A stretch of 64,000 bases of DNA from Ignavibacteriales bacterium (GCA_016177735.1 JACOUS010000013.1:62001-126000), one strand, 5' to 3'; positions 36,744-46,427 are shown, counted from the first letter of the stretch. A program made the numbers and translations. Notes: a model not told the origin generated them from the letters alone.

Positions 36744-37753
36744 AGCGTTTGAATTTTTATTTCTTTTCCTTGTTCGGCAGATTTATAAATCGCTTCGAGT
36801 AAATTCATTCTTGTTAAAGCTTCCGCACCGGAAGACAACAAGTTTGTTCCTTCACGAATCGAGCCGATAAAATGTTTTAATTCATTCTCATAAGATTTGC
36901 GGTAAACGTTTGTCGGGTAAACGGAACTTGTCGGAGTATAATCGATATGCCCCGATTCAATTTTTTTATAAACACGAAGGGGATTCAAACATACGCTTCC
37001 TTTTGTTCCGTGAGCAACAAGATTGAAACTGTCCACATCGGAAAACAAATCCCAGCTCACTTCAAAATTGATTACGCTGTCGTTGGCAAATCTAATAAGT
37101 CCGACCGCTGAATCTTCAACATCTTTAGAAGTGTTGTTAAATTTTTGCACCGAAACAGAATTTACTTTCGAATCACCCATCATCCACAATGCGAGATCAA
37201 GAATAACAATGCCGAGATCAATCATCACACCGCCGCCGGAAAGTTTTTTATTCAAAAACCATTTTTGAGTACTGCTCTGCTTGCGAAGCCACCCGCACTT
37301 GATATAAAAAAGATCACCGAGTTCGCCGCTGTTTACAAGACTTCTCAAAAGCATCGCATCGGGTCGGAATCTTAAATTCATTCCAACCATCACTTGTTTT
37401 TTAACTTTCTTAGCCGCCGCTACAATTTCTTTTGCTTCGGTGTAATTGCGGGCAATCGGCTTTTCAATTAAAATATCTTTTTTGGCTTTCAAACAATCGA
37501 GCGAAATTTGTGTGTGTGTATCGGTCGGTGTTGAAAGAATTACTGCATCGACCTCTTCAGCGGAAAGCATTTCGTTATAATCGGAATATTGTTTTGCGGA
37601 AGAATATTTTTCCCCAACTGTTTTCAATCTGTTCCGATTTACTTCGCAGAGTGCGGTGAGATGTACATTATCAAGCTTAGATAAAATGGGAAGATGAACG
37701 AGTTGTGCCATGCTTCCCAAACCGATTACAGCAATACGAGTTTTATCCGTCAA
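36740..37753 (-). CDS. Gfo/Idh/MocA-family oxidoreductase
   Basis: NAD(P)-dependent oxidoreductase acting probably on a sugar or sugar nucleotide; 337 residues. Seen: 'RIAVIGLGSMAQLVHLP' Rossmann start, the EKPIARN motif with the family Lys, and the C-terminal alpha/beta domain. The start is TTG overlapping the dxs stop as TTGA, and its stop overlaps the response-regulator ATG. Substrate not predictable; the dxs neighbour does not imply an isoprenoid role. Confidence 0.9.
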   Translation of the reverse strand: MTDKTRIAVIGLGSMAQLVHLPILSKLDNVHLTALCEVNRNRLKTVGEKYSSAKQYSDYNEMLSAEEVDAVILSTPTDTHTQISLDCLKAKKDILIEKPIARNYTEAKEIVAAAKKVKKQVMVGMNLRFRPDAMLLRSLVNSGELGDLFYIKCGWLRKQSSTQKWFLNKKLSGGGVMIDLGIVILDLALWMMGDSKVNSVSVQKFNNTSKDVEDSAVGLIRFANDSVINFEVSWDLFSDVDSFNLVAHGTKGSVCLNPLRVYKKIESGHIDYTPTSSVYPTNVYRKSYENELKHFIGSIREGTNLLSSGAEALTRMNLLEAIYKSAEQGKEIKIQTL

Positions 37754-39669
37754 GCGAGAACCTCTTTCTTGATAGCTGAGTTCTTTACAAATGTTTTAAT
37801 TTTTTCTGCAATGCTTGCCGGATCGATTCCAATCAACTTGTGAAGTTCTTCCTGAGTACCGTGATCAACAAAATTATCCGGCAAACCAATTCTCAAAAGA
37901 TCATTCTTATAATTTTTTTCGGAGAAGTACTCTACAACTCCCGAACCAAAACCCCCGATGATAGAATTTTCTTCGAGAGTAACAATTTTATCAAAATGAT
38001 GGGCAACCGAATCAAGGCATTCGTAATCGAGCGGTTTAATAAAACGCATGTTATTAATTTCGGAAGTAATTCCATCTGCGTTCAAAATCACTGCGGCTTT
38101 CTTTGCATGTTCTACCATGCTGCCAACAGCGAGAATTGCAACATCTTCGCCGCTTTCTATTTTTTCACTTTTGCCGATCTGGATTTCGCTAAAACCTTCT
38201 TTGATTTCAACGCCGAGAGCAGAGCCGCGCGGATAGCGCAATGCAATCGGACCTTTTTTATAATTCACTGCCGTGTAAAGCATGTCTCTCAATTCTGCTT
38301 CATCTTTCGGAGCCATTACAACCATGCCGGGGATTAATCTCAAGTATGTTAAATCAAATGCACCGTGATGAGTTGGTCCATCTGCGCCAACCAAACCGGC
38401 ACGATCCAGCACAAAGACAACATGAAGTTTTTGAAGTGCTACATCATGGATAATCTGATCGAATGCTCTTTGCAAAAATGTAGAATAGATAGCAACTACC
38501 GGAATAATTCCTTGCGTTGCCATTCCGGCGGCAAAAGTAACGGCATGCTCTTCCGCGATTCCGACATCAAAATATTTTTGCGGAATTTCTTTTTGAAGAT
38601 AATCGAGCCCGGTGCCGTCCGGCATTGCGGCTGTAACACCAACAACTTTTTCATTCATCTTCGCAATTTCTACAAGTGCCTTTCCAAAGATTGAAGTATA
38701 CGATGAAGGTGCACCCGATTTTTTAATTGCCTGTCCCGTAATTTTATCAAACGGCGTTGCGGCATGTAATCTTTGTACGTGATCTTCTGCCGGTTTGTAG
38801 CCCTTTCCTTTTTCACTAAGCACATGAACCAAAATCGGTCCGGGCAAATCTTTTACGTGTTCAAAAATTTTAACAAGCTGACTAACATTGTGTCCGTTCA
38901 CCGGTCCAAAGTAACGGAAGCCGAGAGCTTCGAACAACATGCCGGGCGTTACGATCGATTTGATTCCGCTTTCAACACGCGCGGCAACTTTCCTAATTCT
39001 ATCACCGAAGTGATCGAGCTTGCCGGTCAAATCCCAAATTGCGCCTTTGAATTTATTGTACTCTGGGTGCGCAATCATTTCAGTAAAATAATTTGAAATT
39101 TGCCAAACGTTTGGCGCAATTGACATTTGATTATCGTTCAACACAACAATCAAATTACTTTTTAAGACGCCGGAATTGTTCATCGCTTCGTACGCCATTC
39201 CGCCGGTCATTGCACCGTCTCCAATTATAGCAACAACTTTGCGTTTTTCTTTTAGAACATCGCGCGCTACAGCCATTCCGAGCGCCGCAGAAATTGAAGT
39301 TGACGCATGTCCCGCACCGAATGAATCGTACTGGCTTTCACTTATTTTTAAAAATCCGCTGATGCCGTTGAACTGTCTGATCGTTTTTAATAAGTCTCTT
39401 CTGCCGGTAATAATTTTGTGCGGATATGCTTGATGCCCCGTATCCCAAACAAGTAAATCTTGCGGTGTTTCAAAAACTTTGTGAAGTGCAACTGTTAACT
39501 CAACAGTTCCGAGCCCGCCGCCGAAATGCCCGCCGATCTGTGAAATTACATCAATCATGTATTGGCGGATTTCCGTGCAGAGTAATTTTATATCCGCGGC
39601 AGATAATTTTTTTATGTCTGCCGGAGAATTTACTTTGAACAAAACTTTATAATTCGATTCATCAACCAT
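37750..39669 (-). CDS. dxs: 1-deoxy-D-xylulose-5-phosphate synthase
   Basis: Condenses pyruvate and glyceraldehyde-3-phosphate, the first step of the MEP isoprenoid pathway; thiamine-diphosphate enzyme. The 639 residues are standard. Seen: 'GHFGGGLGTVELTVALHKVF', 'WDTGHQAYPHKIITGR', the ThDP motif 'IGDGAMTGGMAYEAMNN..' ending in 'NDNQMSIAPN', and the transketolase C-part with 'DRAGLVGADGPTHHGAFDL'. AGGAAAG lies upstream of the ATG, which is 12 nt past the xseB stop. xseA-xseB-dxs (with ispA in many bacteria) is a common order; ispA is absent here. Confidence 0.97.
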   Translation of the reverse strand: MVDESNYKVLFKVNSPADIKKLSAADIKLLCTEIRQYMIDVISQIGGHFGGGLGTVELTVALHKVFETPQDLLVWDTGHQAYPHKIITGRRDLLKTIRQFNGISGFLKISESQYDSFGAGHASTSISAALGMAVARDVLKEKRKVVAIIGDGAMTGGMAYEAMNNSGVLKSNLIVVLNDNQMSIAPNVWQISNYFTEMIAHPEYNKFKGAIWDLTGKLDHFGDRIRKVAARVESGIKSIVTPGMLFEALGFRYFGPVNGHNVSQLVKIFEHVKDLPGPILVHVLSEKGKGYKPAEDHVQRLHAATPFDKITGQAIKKSGAPSSYTSIFGKALVEIAKMNEKVVGVTAAMPDGTGLDYLQKEIPQKYFDVGIAEEHAVTFAAGMATQGIIPVVAIYSTFLQRAFDQIIHDVALQKLHVVFVLDRAGLVGADGPTHHGAFDLTYLRLIPGMVVMAPKDEAELRDMLYTAVNYKKGPIALRYPRGSALGVEIKEGFSEIQIGKSEKIESGEDVAILAVGSMVEHAKKAAVILNADGITSEINNMRFIKPLDYECLDSVAHHFDKIVTLEENSIIGGFGSGVVEYFSEKNYKNDLLRIGLPDNFVDHGTQEELHKLIGIDPASIAEKIKTFVKNSAIKKEVLA

Positions 39670-39681
39670 TTCGTTTCTTTC

Positions 39682-39900
39682 CTATTGATCTTTCAAACCA
39701 TCTTCGAGTTGTTTTTTCAATTCGGTAACTTTTAGTTCCGCTTCTTTTAGTGTGCCGAAGCAAATCTTTGCAAGATTGATTCCTTCTTCGTACAACTTTA
39801 TTGATTCCTCGAGTCCTATTTCTCCTTTTTCGAGCATGTCGGAAATTTCTTGCAGACGCTGCAATGAATCTTCAAATGAATTTTCTTTTTTCTTAGCCAT
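39682..39900 (-). CDS. xseB: Exonuclease VII small subunit
   Basis: Small subunit of the single-strand-specific exonuclease VII. From the ATG at 39900 it has 72 residues, starting MAKKKENSFEDSLQRL. Seen: the family core 'FEDSLQRLQEISDMLEKGEIGLEESIKLYEEGI'. An upstream ATG at 39924 lies deeper inside xseA and adds 8 residues; the nearer ATG gives an 8-nt overlap with the xseA stop. Coexpressed with xseA. Confidence 0.93.
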   Translation of the reverse strand: MAKKKENSFEDSLQRLQEISDMLEKGEIGLEESIKLYEEGINLAKICFGTLKEAELKVTELKKQLEDGLKDQ

Positions 39901-41080
39901 GTTTGATTGTAATTTCTCCGTCATAAAATTTTAATTGTGTGCTTTTATCTTTATCAAACTTTTCTTTGCGGGATACAATTTTGCCTTCCTGACTAACCAA
40001 AGCGAAACCTCTTCGAAGAATTTTTTCTGTATCGAAAGATTGGATTCTGCTTTCCAGCAATTCAAGTCGGTTTTTATTAAACAAAATTTTGTTATCAAAA
40101 AAGTTTTGGAAACGGAAAAGAACATTATCCAAATATTGATTTCTGCTTTTTATAAAATCCAGTGGAATTCTAAAACCGTACGAAGATGTAATTCCCGAGA
40201 TTTCTTCTTTATAGTCAGCGATGATTTCAAATATTTTTTCCGTGAAATAATAGGAAAATTCGTCTATAAAAACAAAAAGCTCGTCTTTGTTCGGGGTTGC
40301 AAGTTCCATCGCCGCCGATGGAGTTGGTGCGCGAAGGTCTGCAACAAAATCGGCAATTGTAAAATCAATTTCATGACCGACGGCGCTGATAACCGGAGTT
40401 TTGGAATCGAAGATTGCACGCGCAACAATCTCTTCGTTAAAAGCCCAAAGGTCTTCCAGCGAACCACCGCCGCGCCCGGCAATGATTACATCTATATCAT
40501 CGCGCGTGTTCAATAATTTTATTGCGGAAACAATTTCTTTGGCGGCACCTTCTCCCTGAACTTTGCACGATGCAATTACAAGTTCTGCAAGCGGATAACG
40601 CCTTGCTGCAATACTTTTCATATCCTGAAAAGCCGCGCCGTCAATCGCAGTAACAATTCCAATCTTCTTCGGAAATTTCGGGATCGGCTGTTTGTGTTCC
40701 GGATCGAACAAACCTTCTTCTGCAAGTTTCTGTTTCAATCTTTCGAAAGCCGCTTGAAGTTCTCCGGCTCCAGCCGGTTTCATCGAACGGACATCTATCT
40801 GGTAATTTCCTCTCGGCGGATAAACGGTAATCTTTCCGCGGACAATCACTTTCATTCCGTCTTGCGGAGTGAAAAAAACATAGCTGTTAACTCCGCGCCA
40901 CATCGTACAGCTTATCTGTGCGCCGGCATCCTTTAAAGTGAAATACCAATGCCCCGAAACGTGCGCTTTAAAATTTGATATCTCGCCGATGATGCTTACA
41001 TCAGAAAAACTTTCTTCGAGTGTTACTTTTATTATGTTGGTAAGCTCGCTTACCGAAAGGATGTTGTTAAATTCATTCAT
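39893..41080 (-). CDS. xseA: Exonuclease VII large subunit
   Basis: Catalytic subunit of exonuclease VII, which cuts single-stranded DNA into oligonucleotides. The 395 residues are family length. Seen: an N-terminal OB domain ('SVSELTNIIKVTLEESFSDVSIIGEISNFK'), 'GIVTAIDGAAFQDM', 'IIAGRGGGSLEDLWAFNEE' and 'ISAVGHEIDFTIADFVADLRAPTPSAA', all core XseA blocks. It overlaps the methylase gene by 8 nt upstream and xseB by 8 nt downstream. Confidence 0.97.
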   Translation of the reverse strand: MNEFNNILSVSELTNIIKVTLEESFSDVSIIGEISNFKAHVSGHWYFTLKDAGAQISCTMWRGVNSYVFFTPQDGMKVIVRGKITVYPPRGNYQIDVRSMKPAGAGELQAAFERLKQKLAEEGLFDPEHKQPIPKFPKKIGIVTAIDGAAFQDMKSIAARRYPLAELVIASCKVQGEGAAKEIVSAIKLLNTRDDIDVIIAGRGGGSLEDLWAFNEEIVARAIFDSKTPVISAVGHEIDFTIADFVADLRAPTPSAAMELATPNKDELFVFIDEFSYYFTEKIFEIIADYKEEISGITSSYGFRIPLDFIKSRNQYLDNVLFRFQNFFDNKILFNKNRLELLESRIQSFDTEKILRRGFALVSQEGKIVSRKEKFDKDKSTQLKFYDGEITIKHG

Positions 41081-41942
41081 GTTCTTTTCTAAAAATTAAA
41101 CAATAATGGTGATGACGGTTGCCGACCCACGCATGATTAACGCCGAGTGCGATTAATCCTTTATCATCTTGCAGCCAAATTTTTTCATCTTTCAAAACCC
41201 AGCTTTTGTTTCCTCTTTGTGTTAATGTTATTGCTGTATCAAACGCGAGCGGATAAAGTTTCCCGTCATGATAAATATTATTTGTAACGATTGTTAGGTA
41301 GCCGCCTTTTTTAGTTACATCGTACACGTTATCAAAAATTTGTGCTTGCACTTCCAAAAATTCGGAATACGAACGTATGTTGCCGAGATCGTGTTCATTC
41401 ATCTTCGAATATTTTGTATCGAGCCCCGATTCTTTTCTTCTTTTCTGCCGCATCGAATCACGTTCGAGCTGATTCCAGTACGGCGGCGATGTAAATGTAT
41501 AATCGAAACGAATGCCGCCGAGTTCATTTTCCTCCAATAATTCTTTTAAATAATGTGAATCGCCGTGCAAAGCTACAACTTTGTTCGAAAAATTTTTACC
41601 GGCAATTCTTCTTTTGGAAGTTTGATAATATTTTTTGTTAAGTTCTATTCCGGCACAATTCCGTTTCAACTCTCCGGCAGAAATTAAAGTGCTTGCAGTT
41701 CCCATGAACGGATCGAGAACCCAACCGTTCTGTTTTGTGAAAAAGCTAACAAAGTCCATCGCAAGCTGTTCGGGAAATTTTGCCGGATGAAGTTTCACTT
41801 CTTTTTTTCTTTTCGGCGGACGAAGTACAAACCAGCTTTTGCTGAACTTGATCCACTCTTTGCCGGTGAGTTCGTTCAGCTTGTTGGCTGAATTATATTT
41901 GCCGCGCTCACCAAAATCGATGATTTTTTTCTCTTTACTCAA
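41073..41942 (-). CDS. DNA methyltransferase, SPPY-type (N4-cytosine or N6-adenine), solitary
   Basis: 289 residues, S-adenosylmethionine-dependent DNA amino-methylase. Seen in order: 'HPAKFPEQLA' (motif X-like, 52-61), motif I DPFMGTAST (77-85), an 'IELNKKYY' motif II, then motif IV TSPPYW (151-156). Order X-I-IV is the gamma-type order, and SPPY more often means N4-cytosine. No restriction enzyme or specificity subunit is adjacent; it sits between an outer-membrane protein gene and xseA, with an 8-nt overlap into xseA. The start is TTG. An epigenetic or repair-linked role is possible, but the target sequence is unknown. Confidence 0.86.
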   Translation of the reverse strand: MSKEKKIIDFGERGKYNSANKLNELTGKEWIKFSKSWFVLRPPKRKKEVKLHPAKFPEQLAMDFVSFFTKQNGWVLDPFMGTASTLISAGELKRNCAGIELNKKYYQTSKRRIAGKNFSNKVVALHGDSHYLKELLEENELGGIRFDYTFTSPPYWNQLERDSMRQKRRKESGLDTKYSKMNEHDLGNIRSYSEFLEVQAQIFDNVYDVTKKGGYLTIVTNNIYHDGKLYPLAFDTAITLTQRGNKSWVLKDEKIWLQDDKGLIALGVNHAWVGNRHHHYCLIFRKEHE

Positions 41943-41949
41943 GCCATTC

Positions 41950-42786
41950 TTAAAAATTTATCGAGAAAAAATTTGAATACAAACCGATGCTCAATTCATG
42001 AAAATCTGTTCCGCTTCTATCCGGCTGAAAATTATATCTGTATCGTGTAAACACCGTGAATACATTTTGTATCTGAAATAAACCGAGTGAAATTTCGGGA
42101 CTAATTCCGTTATAACCTTCAAAGTCGGTAAAATAATTCACACCGGCAGAGGCATATTTTATGAACTCAAGCTGGAATATTTGTTTGTATCCGGTTCTAA
42201 AAAAATTTTTTTTGTCGCTCTTAAAAATGTAAGAGTATTCTGCGCTGATGTATCCAAAAGGATAATTGTAACCGGTTGTGTAGAAAGAAAAAATCGGAAT
42301 CTCTTTTGAAAGTGCGAAAAATTTTTCATTCCCTTTCATCACAAGTGTCGGCGCCGGTAAGCCGAAAATAATTCCGCCGAAACAGCACATCTGCAGTAAA
42401 CCGGCATCGCGCTCGGCAGCAATATTCATATTCTGCGGAACGTCAACATCGTACAACTGGCTTTCGGAAATATTTCCGTCTCTATCTTCAACAAAAATTC
42501 TGAAGTAAACAATGTTGTTTGCTGTGTTCAATTTTTCCAGTGCAATTTCAGTTTTATGATTATCAGTCAGTTTCTTCGAAACAACAAATTCATTTTTATC
42601 GTTAACAAGTTTTGATGTACAGCTATCACTCGTAAAATACGACAGCACAAATTTATGCGGCGGCTCAGGAGTTATGTATGAATCAATTAAATAAATTTCA
42701 ATATCGCCGTAAGCCGTTGAATCCGGCTGAGAATAAAGTGCGTCGAAAGCCGTTAGCAGAAAAACTGCAAGTATTATCTTCTTCAT
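41950..42786 (-). CDS. Exported protein, probable outer-membrane, unknown
   Basis: 278 residues, no named family. Seen: a signal peptide ending near 'LYSQ', a first half of Ig/FN3-like composition ('NNIVYFRIFVEDRDGNISES'), and a second half of alternating aromatic strands ending in Phe ('LYSNFFSINF'), like a small outer-membrane barrel. A hydrophobic 'CCFGGIIFGLPAP' joins the halves. It heads the operon of methylase, xseA, xseB and dxs: its stop is 7 nt before the TTG start of the methylase gene. Why an envelope protein heads this operon is unclear. Confidence 0.8.
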   Translation of the reverse strand: MKKIILAVFLLTAFDALYSQPDSTAYGDIEIYLIDSYITPEPPHKFVLSYFTSDSCTSKLVNDKNEFVVSKKLTDNHKTEIALEKLNTANNIVYFRIFVEDRDGNISESQLYDVDVPQNMNIAAERDAGLLQMCCFGGIIFGLPAPTLVMKGNEKFFALSKEIPIFSFYTTGYNYPFGYISAEYSYIFKSDKKNFFRTGYKQIFQLEFIKYASAGVNYFTDFEGYNGISPEISLGLFQIQNVFTVFTRYRYNFQPDRSGTDFHELSIGLYSNFFSINF

Positions 42787-43093
42787 ATTTTTTTCGGTTT
42801 ATGAATATTGTTCAATACGTACTGCAAAACTCTCCGCGGACTCAGCGTATACTTCGTTATTTCTACGATTTAGAAGCATTTCACACAAAGACGCAATGGG
42901 AACGCAAAGATCGCAAAGAAAAAATCAATTCACACTGATTATAATATTTCGGAATATCGCATTCAATATATTATAAACTTCTGGAAATCTCGAAAAACAT
43001 TTGCCTTAATCTAATAGATTGAAAGCCGAATGCAAAATAAGAATCGTTCTAAAGAATTTAAGTATATTTGCGGCATAAAAATTACGGTGAGAT
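42787..43093. repeat. Intergenic region with an A-rich 'CGCAAAGA' repeat
   Basis: 307 bp without a gene, between divergent operons. Within it, 42881-42924 reads CACAAAGACGCAATGGGAACGCAAAGATCGCAAAGAAAA, a style of interspersed repeat common in Bacteroidota/Chlorobiota genomes. It should also carry the promoters of surE and the outer-membrane gene. Confidence 0.4.
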
Positions 43094-43867
43094 GTGAGAA
43101 TATTGATTTCAAACGATGACGGTATCGATTCCCAGGGCATTGCGGCACTCGCAGAAGAATTAAAAAAGATCGGCGATATAATTGTGATTGCACCGCGCAC
43201 AGAACAAAGTGCAGTTGGTCATGCAATCACAATGAAAATTCCTTTGAGGATTACCGAGTACTACAAAAACGGAGATTTTTTTGGATATGCAATTGAAGGA
43301 ACTCCGGCAGACTGTATTAAAATCGGGATTCGCAACATACTTAAAACGCCGCCGGATATTGTTATTTCAGGAATCAATCACGGTTCGAATGCGGCAATAA
43401 ATATTATTTACTCCGGAACAGTTTCTGCGGCACGCGAAGCGGCAATTATGGATGTTCCGGCAATTGCTGTTTCTGTTACAAGTCACGAAGCAAAAGATTT
43501 TCGATTCGCTGCAAAAGTTACTGCAAAACTTGCACAACAGGTTTTAAAACACGGACTGCCGAACGGAACATTATTGAACGTGAACGTTCCCGATGTGCCC
43601 GAAGAAAAAATTTCAGGCATGCTTTTAACACAGCAAGGCAAATCCAAATGGGATGATATTTACGAAGAACGCTGCGATCCTTATGGTAAAAAATATTATT
43701 GGCTTACCGGCAATCTCGTTGAAACAGACAAAGTACTTGAAACGGATCAGTTCGCAATCAAAAATAATTATGTTTCCGTAACGCCAATCCATTTCGATCT
43801 AACGGATTACAAAACTTATAACTCGATGAAATCGTGGCAGATTGAAAATTTATTGAATCACGATTAG
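43094..43867 (+). CDS. surE: 5'/3'-nucleotidase SurE
   Basis: Metal-dependent nucleoside monophosphatase linked to stationary-phase survival and to damaged nucleotides. The 257 residues are standard. Seen: the N-terminal ILISNDDGIDSQGI with metal-binding Asp pair, 'ApRteQSAVGHAIT' block, 'SGINHGSNAAINIIYSGTVSAAREA', and 'DVPEEKISG'. The start is GTG; GGTGAG lies just upstream. A vWA membrane gene follows after 9 nt, then hemerythrin and comF, in one apparent operon. Confidence 0.96.
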   Translation: MRILISNDDGIDSQGIAALAEELKKIGDIIVIAPRTEQSAVGHAITMKIPLRITEYYKNGDFFGYAIEGTPADCIKIGIRNILKTPPDIVISGINHGSNAAINIIYSGTVSAAREAAIMDVPAIAVSVTSHEAKDFRFAAKVTAKLAQQVLKHGLPNGTLLNVNVPDVPEEKISGMLLTQQGKSKWDDIYEERCDPYGKKYYWLTGNLVETDKVLETDQFAIKNNYVSVTPIHFDLTDYKTYNSMKSWQIENLLNHD

Positions 43868-43876
43868 CAAAATTGA

Positions 43877-46003
43877 ATGAGCGGCATAAACAGTTTTAAT
43901 ATTTCATTCGAGACAAATTTTTTCATCGCACTCGTCTCTATTCTTTTGTTGATAGCCTATTCCATTTACATTTATAAGTACACTGTACCGAAAGTTTCAT
44001 TTGCATTAAGAATTTTTTTATTATCGCTCCGCGCCGTAATTGTAATTCTAGTTCTGCTTTTAATCTTCGAGCCGCTGATTACACTTACTTTCAAAGAAAC
44101 TCAAAAACAATTCACATATCTCTTTGTTGATAACTCACAATCTATGATTGCGAAGGAAAGCGCAAGCAGAAGCAGTGCTGTAAAAAAACTTGTGGATGAC
44201 GTTTCTGCAAATCAAAACGATCTCAAAATTTTTTCTTTTGGAAAAGATGTTAATAAAATTGAGAAAGACAGTATCGACAAAATTAATTTTAGCGAACTGC
44301 TGACAGACTTTTCAAAAATATTTTCGTCGCTTGGTAAATCCGGCAATGCAAGTTCCGCAATAATTGTGAGCGATGGAATTATCACAAACGGAACCGAGCC
44401 GTATTACACCGCAGAAAAACTCGGCTTTCCCGTTTACACAATTGGAATCGGCGACACAACAAAAATTAAAGATGCAGCCGTACGCGATGTCATTTACAAT
44501 CAATACATTTACAAAAATAGACCGACAGAAATTGAAGCGGTGATAACAAGCTTCGGTTACGAAAATCAAAATGCTCGAATAGTTTTTTATGACGAAGGGA
44601 AAGTTATCGGTTCGAAAGATATCGTACTGAGTGCAAGCGGCATTAACCGCGTAAAATTTGATTACAACCCGGATCAAAGCGGCGAAAGGAAATTAAATGT
44701 AATTGTAACTCCACTCGCAAATGAATCGAATAAAACAAACAACAGCCGCACTTTTTTTATTAATGTACTCGAAACAAAAATTAAAATTACTGTTGTTGCC
44801 GGTGCACCGTCGGCAGATTTATCCGCAACAACTCAAGCTTTGGCAAGCGATAAAAATCTAGAAGTAAAAAAAATCGTACAAGTTTCTTCCGGCAAATTTT
44901 GGGATAATTTGAATCTCTCTTTAATTGATTCTGCAGACATTTTATTTCTGGTTGATTTCCCCTCTGCCCGCTCGCCGAAACAATTGCTCGATAAAGTTCA
45001 GATCGCAGTTCAAAACAACAAACCGTTTTATATAGAAGTATCTGCAAACACTGATTACAGACTGTTAAAAAATTTTGAGAGAGCTCTCCCCTTCTCAATT
45101 GGAACTATTAATTACAACACATTTCAAGCACAGCCGGATTTAGTGAGCACAGCTTTTACAAATGCTTTTTCGGGTGCCGCCGATCAAATTAATATTTGGC
45201 AAAATCTACCACCGGTAACTAAAAGCAGTTCAAACTTTCCAGCAAAACCGGAAAGCAATGTTCTCATAAAATCCAAAGTGAGAAACTTGCCGGTTGCATC
45301 GCCGCTGATGATAAGCCGTGCAGTTGCAAATCAAAGATCGATTGCAATGCTTGCCGGAGAAATCTGGCAGTGGAATTTATCAACAACAGAAAAACATCCG
45401 GGCTTCTTCAATAATTTTATTAACGATATTGTAAAGTGGCTTTACTTGAGTGATCAGCAAAAACAATTTGTTATTCGTACCAACAAAAAAATTTTTTCAT
45501 ACGGCGAACAAGTTGAGTTTACCGCAGAGCTTTACGATCAGACTTTTACGCCGGTAGATTCTGCACAAATTGAATTGACAATTAAAAAGCAAAACGAAGA
45601 GCACAAAATTAGTTTTGAAAAAGTAAACAGCGGAGTTTATCAGGCTTTTTTTGATGCCGGTGAAACCGGCGATTACACTTTCGGCGGCACTGCAAAATTT
45701 AACGGCTCGTTAACTCAAAGTAATTCCGGAAGATTTACAATTACCGATGCACAAATCGAATTGCTCGACACAAGAATGAATATTGGTTTGCTTCAACAAC
45801 TCGCACAAATTACAAGTGGAAAATATTTTCCGATTAACAATTACTTCTATTTGTTGAACGAGCTGAAGCGCATCAATAAAATTTCAAAAGACAAATCATC
45901 CTACACTGAAATAGAATTGTGGTCAAACGAATGGATAATGATTCTGATAATTTGTTTATTTGCAATCGAATGGTTCATCAGAAAAAGAACAGGAATGTTA
46001 TAA
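43877..46003 (+). CDS. Membrane protein with von Willebrand A-type domain
   Basis: 708 residues. Seen: two N-terminal membrane segments (about 14-31 and 45-70), a vWA domain with MIDAS motif DNSQSM (DxSxS) and SDGIITNG, a long extracytoplasmic beta-rich part with Ig-like stretches, a glutamine-amidotransferase-like middle, and a last membrane segment (about 685-702). This plan is seen in 'vWA and type 1 glutamine amidotransferase-like' proteins of FCB bacteria, some in BatA-like or MoxR-linked clusters, but no MoxR is adjacent. It lies between surE and hemerythrin. Role unknown. Confidence 0.82.
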   Translation: MSGINSFNISFETNFFIALVSILLLIAYSIYIYKYTVPKVSFALRIFLLSLRAVIVILVLLLIFEPLITLTFKETQKQFTYLFVDNSQSMIAKESASRSSAVKKLVDDVSANQNDLKIFSFGKDVNKIEKDSIDKINFSELLTDFSKIFSSLGKSGNASSAIIVSDGIITNGTEPYYTAEKLGFPVYTIGIGDTTKIKDAAVRDVIYNQYIYKNRPTEIEAVITSFGYENQNARIVFYDEGKVIGSKDIVLSASGINRVKFDYNPDQSGERKLNVIVTPLANESNKTNNSRTFFINVLETKIKITVVAGAPSADLSATTQALASDKNLEVKKIVQVSSGKFWDNLNLSLIDSADILFLVDFPSARSPKQLLDKVQIAVQNNKPFYIEVSANTDYRLLKNFERALPFSIGTINYNTFQAQPDLVSTAFTNAFSGAADQINIWQNLPPVTKSSSNFPAKPESNVLIKSKVRNLPVASPLMISRAVANQRSIAMLAGEIWQWNLSTTEKHPGFFNNFINDIVKWLYLSDQQKQFVIRTNKKIFSYGEQVEFTAELYDQTFTPVDSAQIELTIKKQNEEHKISFEKVNSGVYQAFFDAGETGDYTFGGTAKFNGSLTQSNSGRFTITDAQIELLDTRMNIGLLQQLAQITSGKYFPINNYFYLLNELKRINKISKDKSSYTEIELWSNEWIMILIICLFAIEWFIRKRTGML

Positions 46004-46018
46004 CATCACGGATAAATC

Positions 46019-46423
46019 ATGCCTTTCATTGAATTCACACCGAAAGAAAAAGTAAACGTAAAAATTCTCGACGAACAACACGAACAGCTCGCTGCACTCT
46101 TCAATGTTCTGCATTCGAATCTCGACGAAAGCAAGAGAGAGCTGGCTGCCGAAACATTAAAAGCGATTATCGATTTGGTTGAAAAACATTTTTTTGCAGA
46201 AGAGAGATTGATGAAACAATTTCGCTTTACCGGCTATTTTTCTCACAAGCTTGAGCACGACCGCTTTTACAACAAACTGCTCCTACTTGCCGATAAATAT
46301 AAGAAAGGCGAAGAGAGCATCGGTGAGCGCGAACTTGACGGCTTCAAACAATGGTTCTTCAATCACATTGAACTAAACGACAAAAAATGCGGAGAGTTTT
46401 TGAGTTCGCAAGGAATTAATTAA
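46019..46423 (+). CDS. Bacteriohemerythrin
   Basis: Oxygen-binding non-heme di-iron protein, 134 residues. Seen: the ligands in DEQHEQ (H21), KHFFAEE (His and Glu), FSHKLEHDRF (two His) and FNHIELNDK (His and Asp), in the right order and spacing for the four-helix bundle. In anaerobes such proteins store or sense oxygen. It follows the vWA gene by 15 nt and precedes comF by 4 nt. Confidence 0.95.
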   Translation: MPFIEFTPKEKVNVKILDEQHEQLAALFNVLHSNLDESKRELAAETLKAIIDLVEKHFFAEERLMKQFRFTGYFSHKLEHDRFYNKLLLLADKYKKGEESIGERELDGFKQWFFNHIELNDKKCGEFLSSQGIN

Positions 46424-46427
46424 TTGA

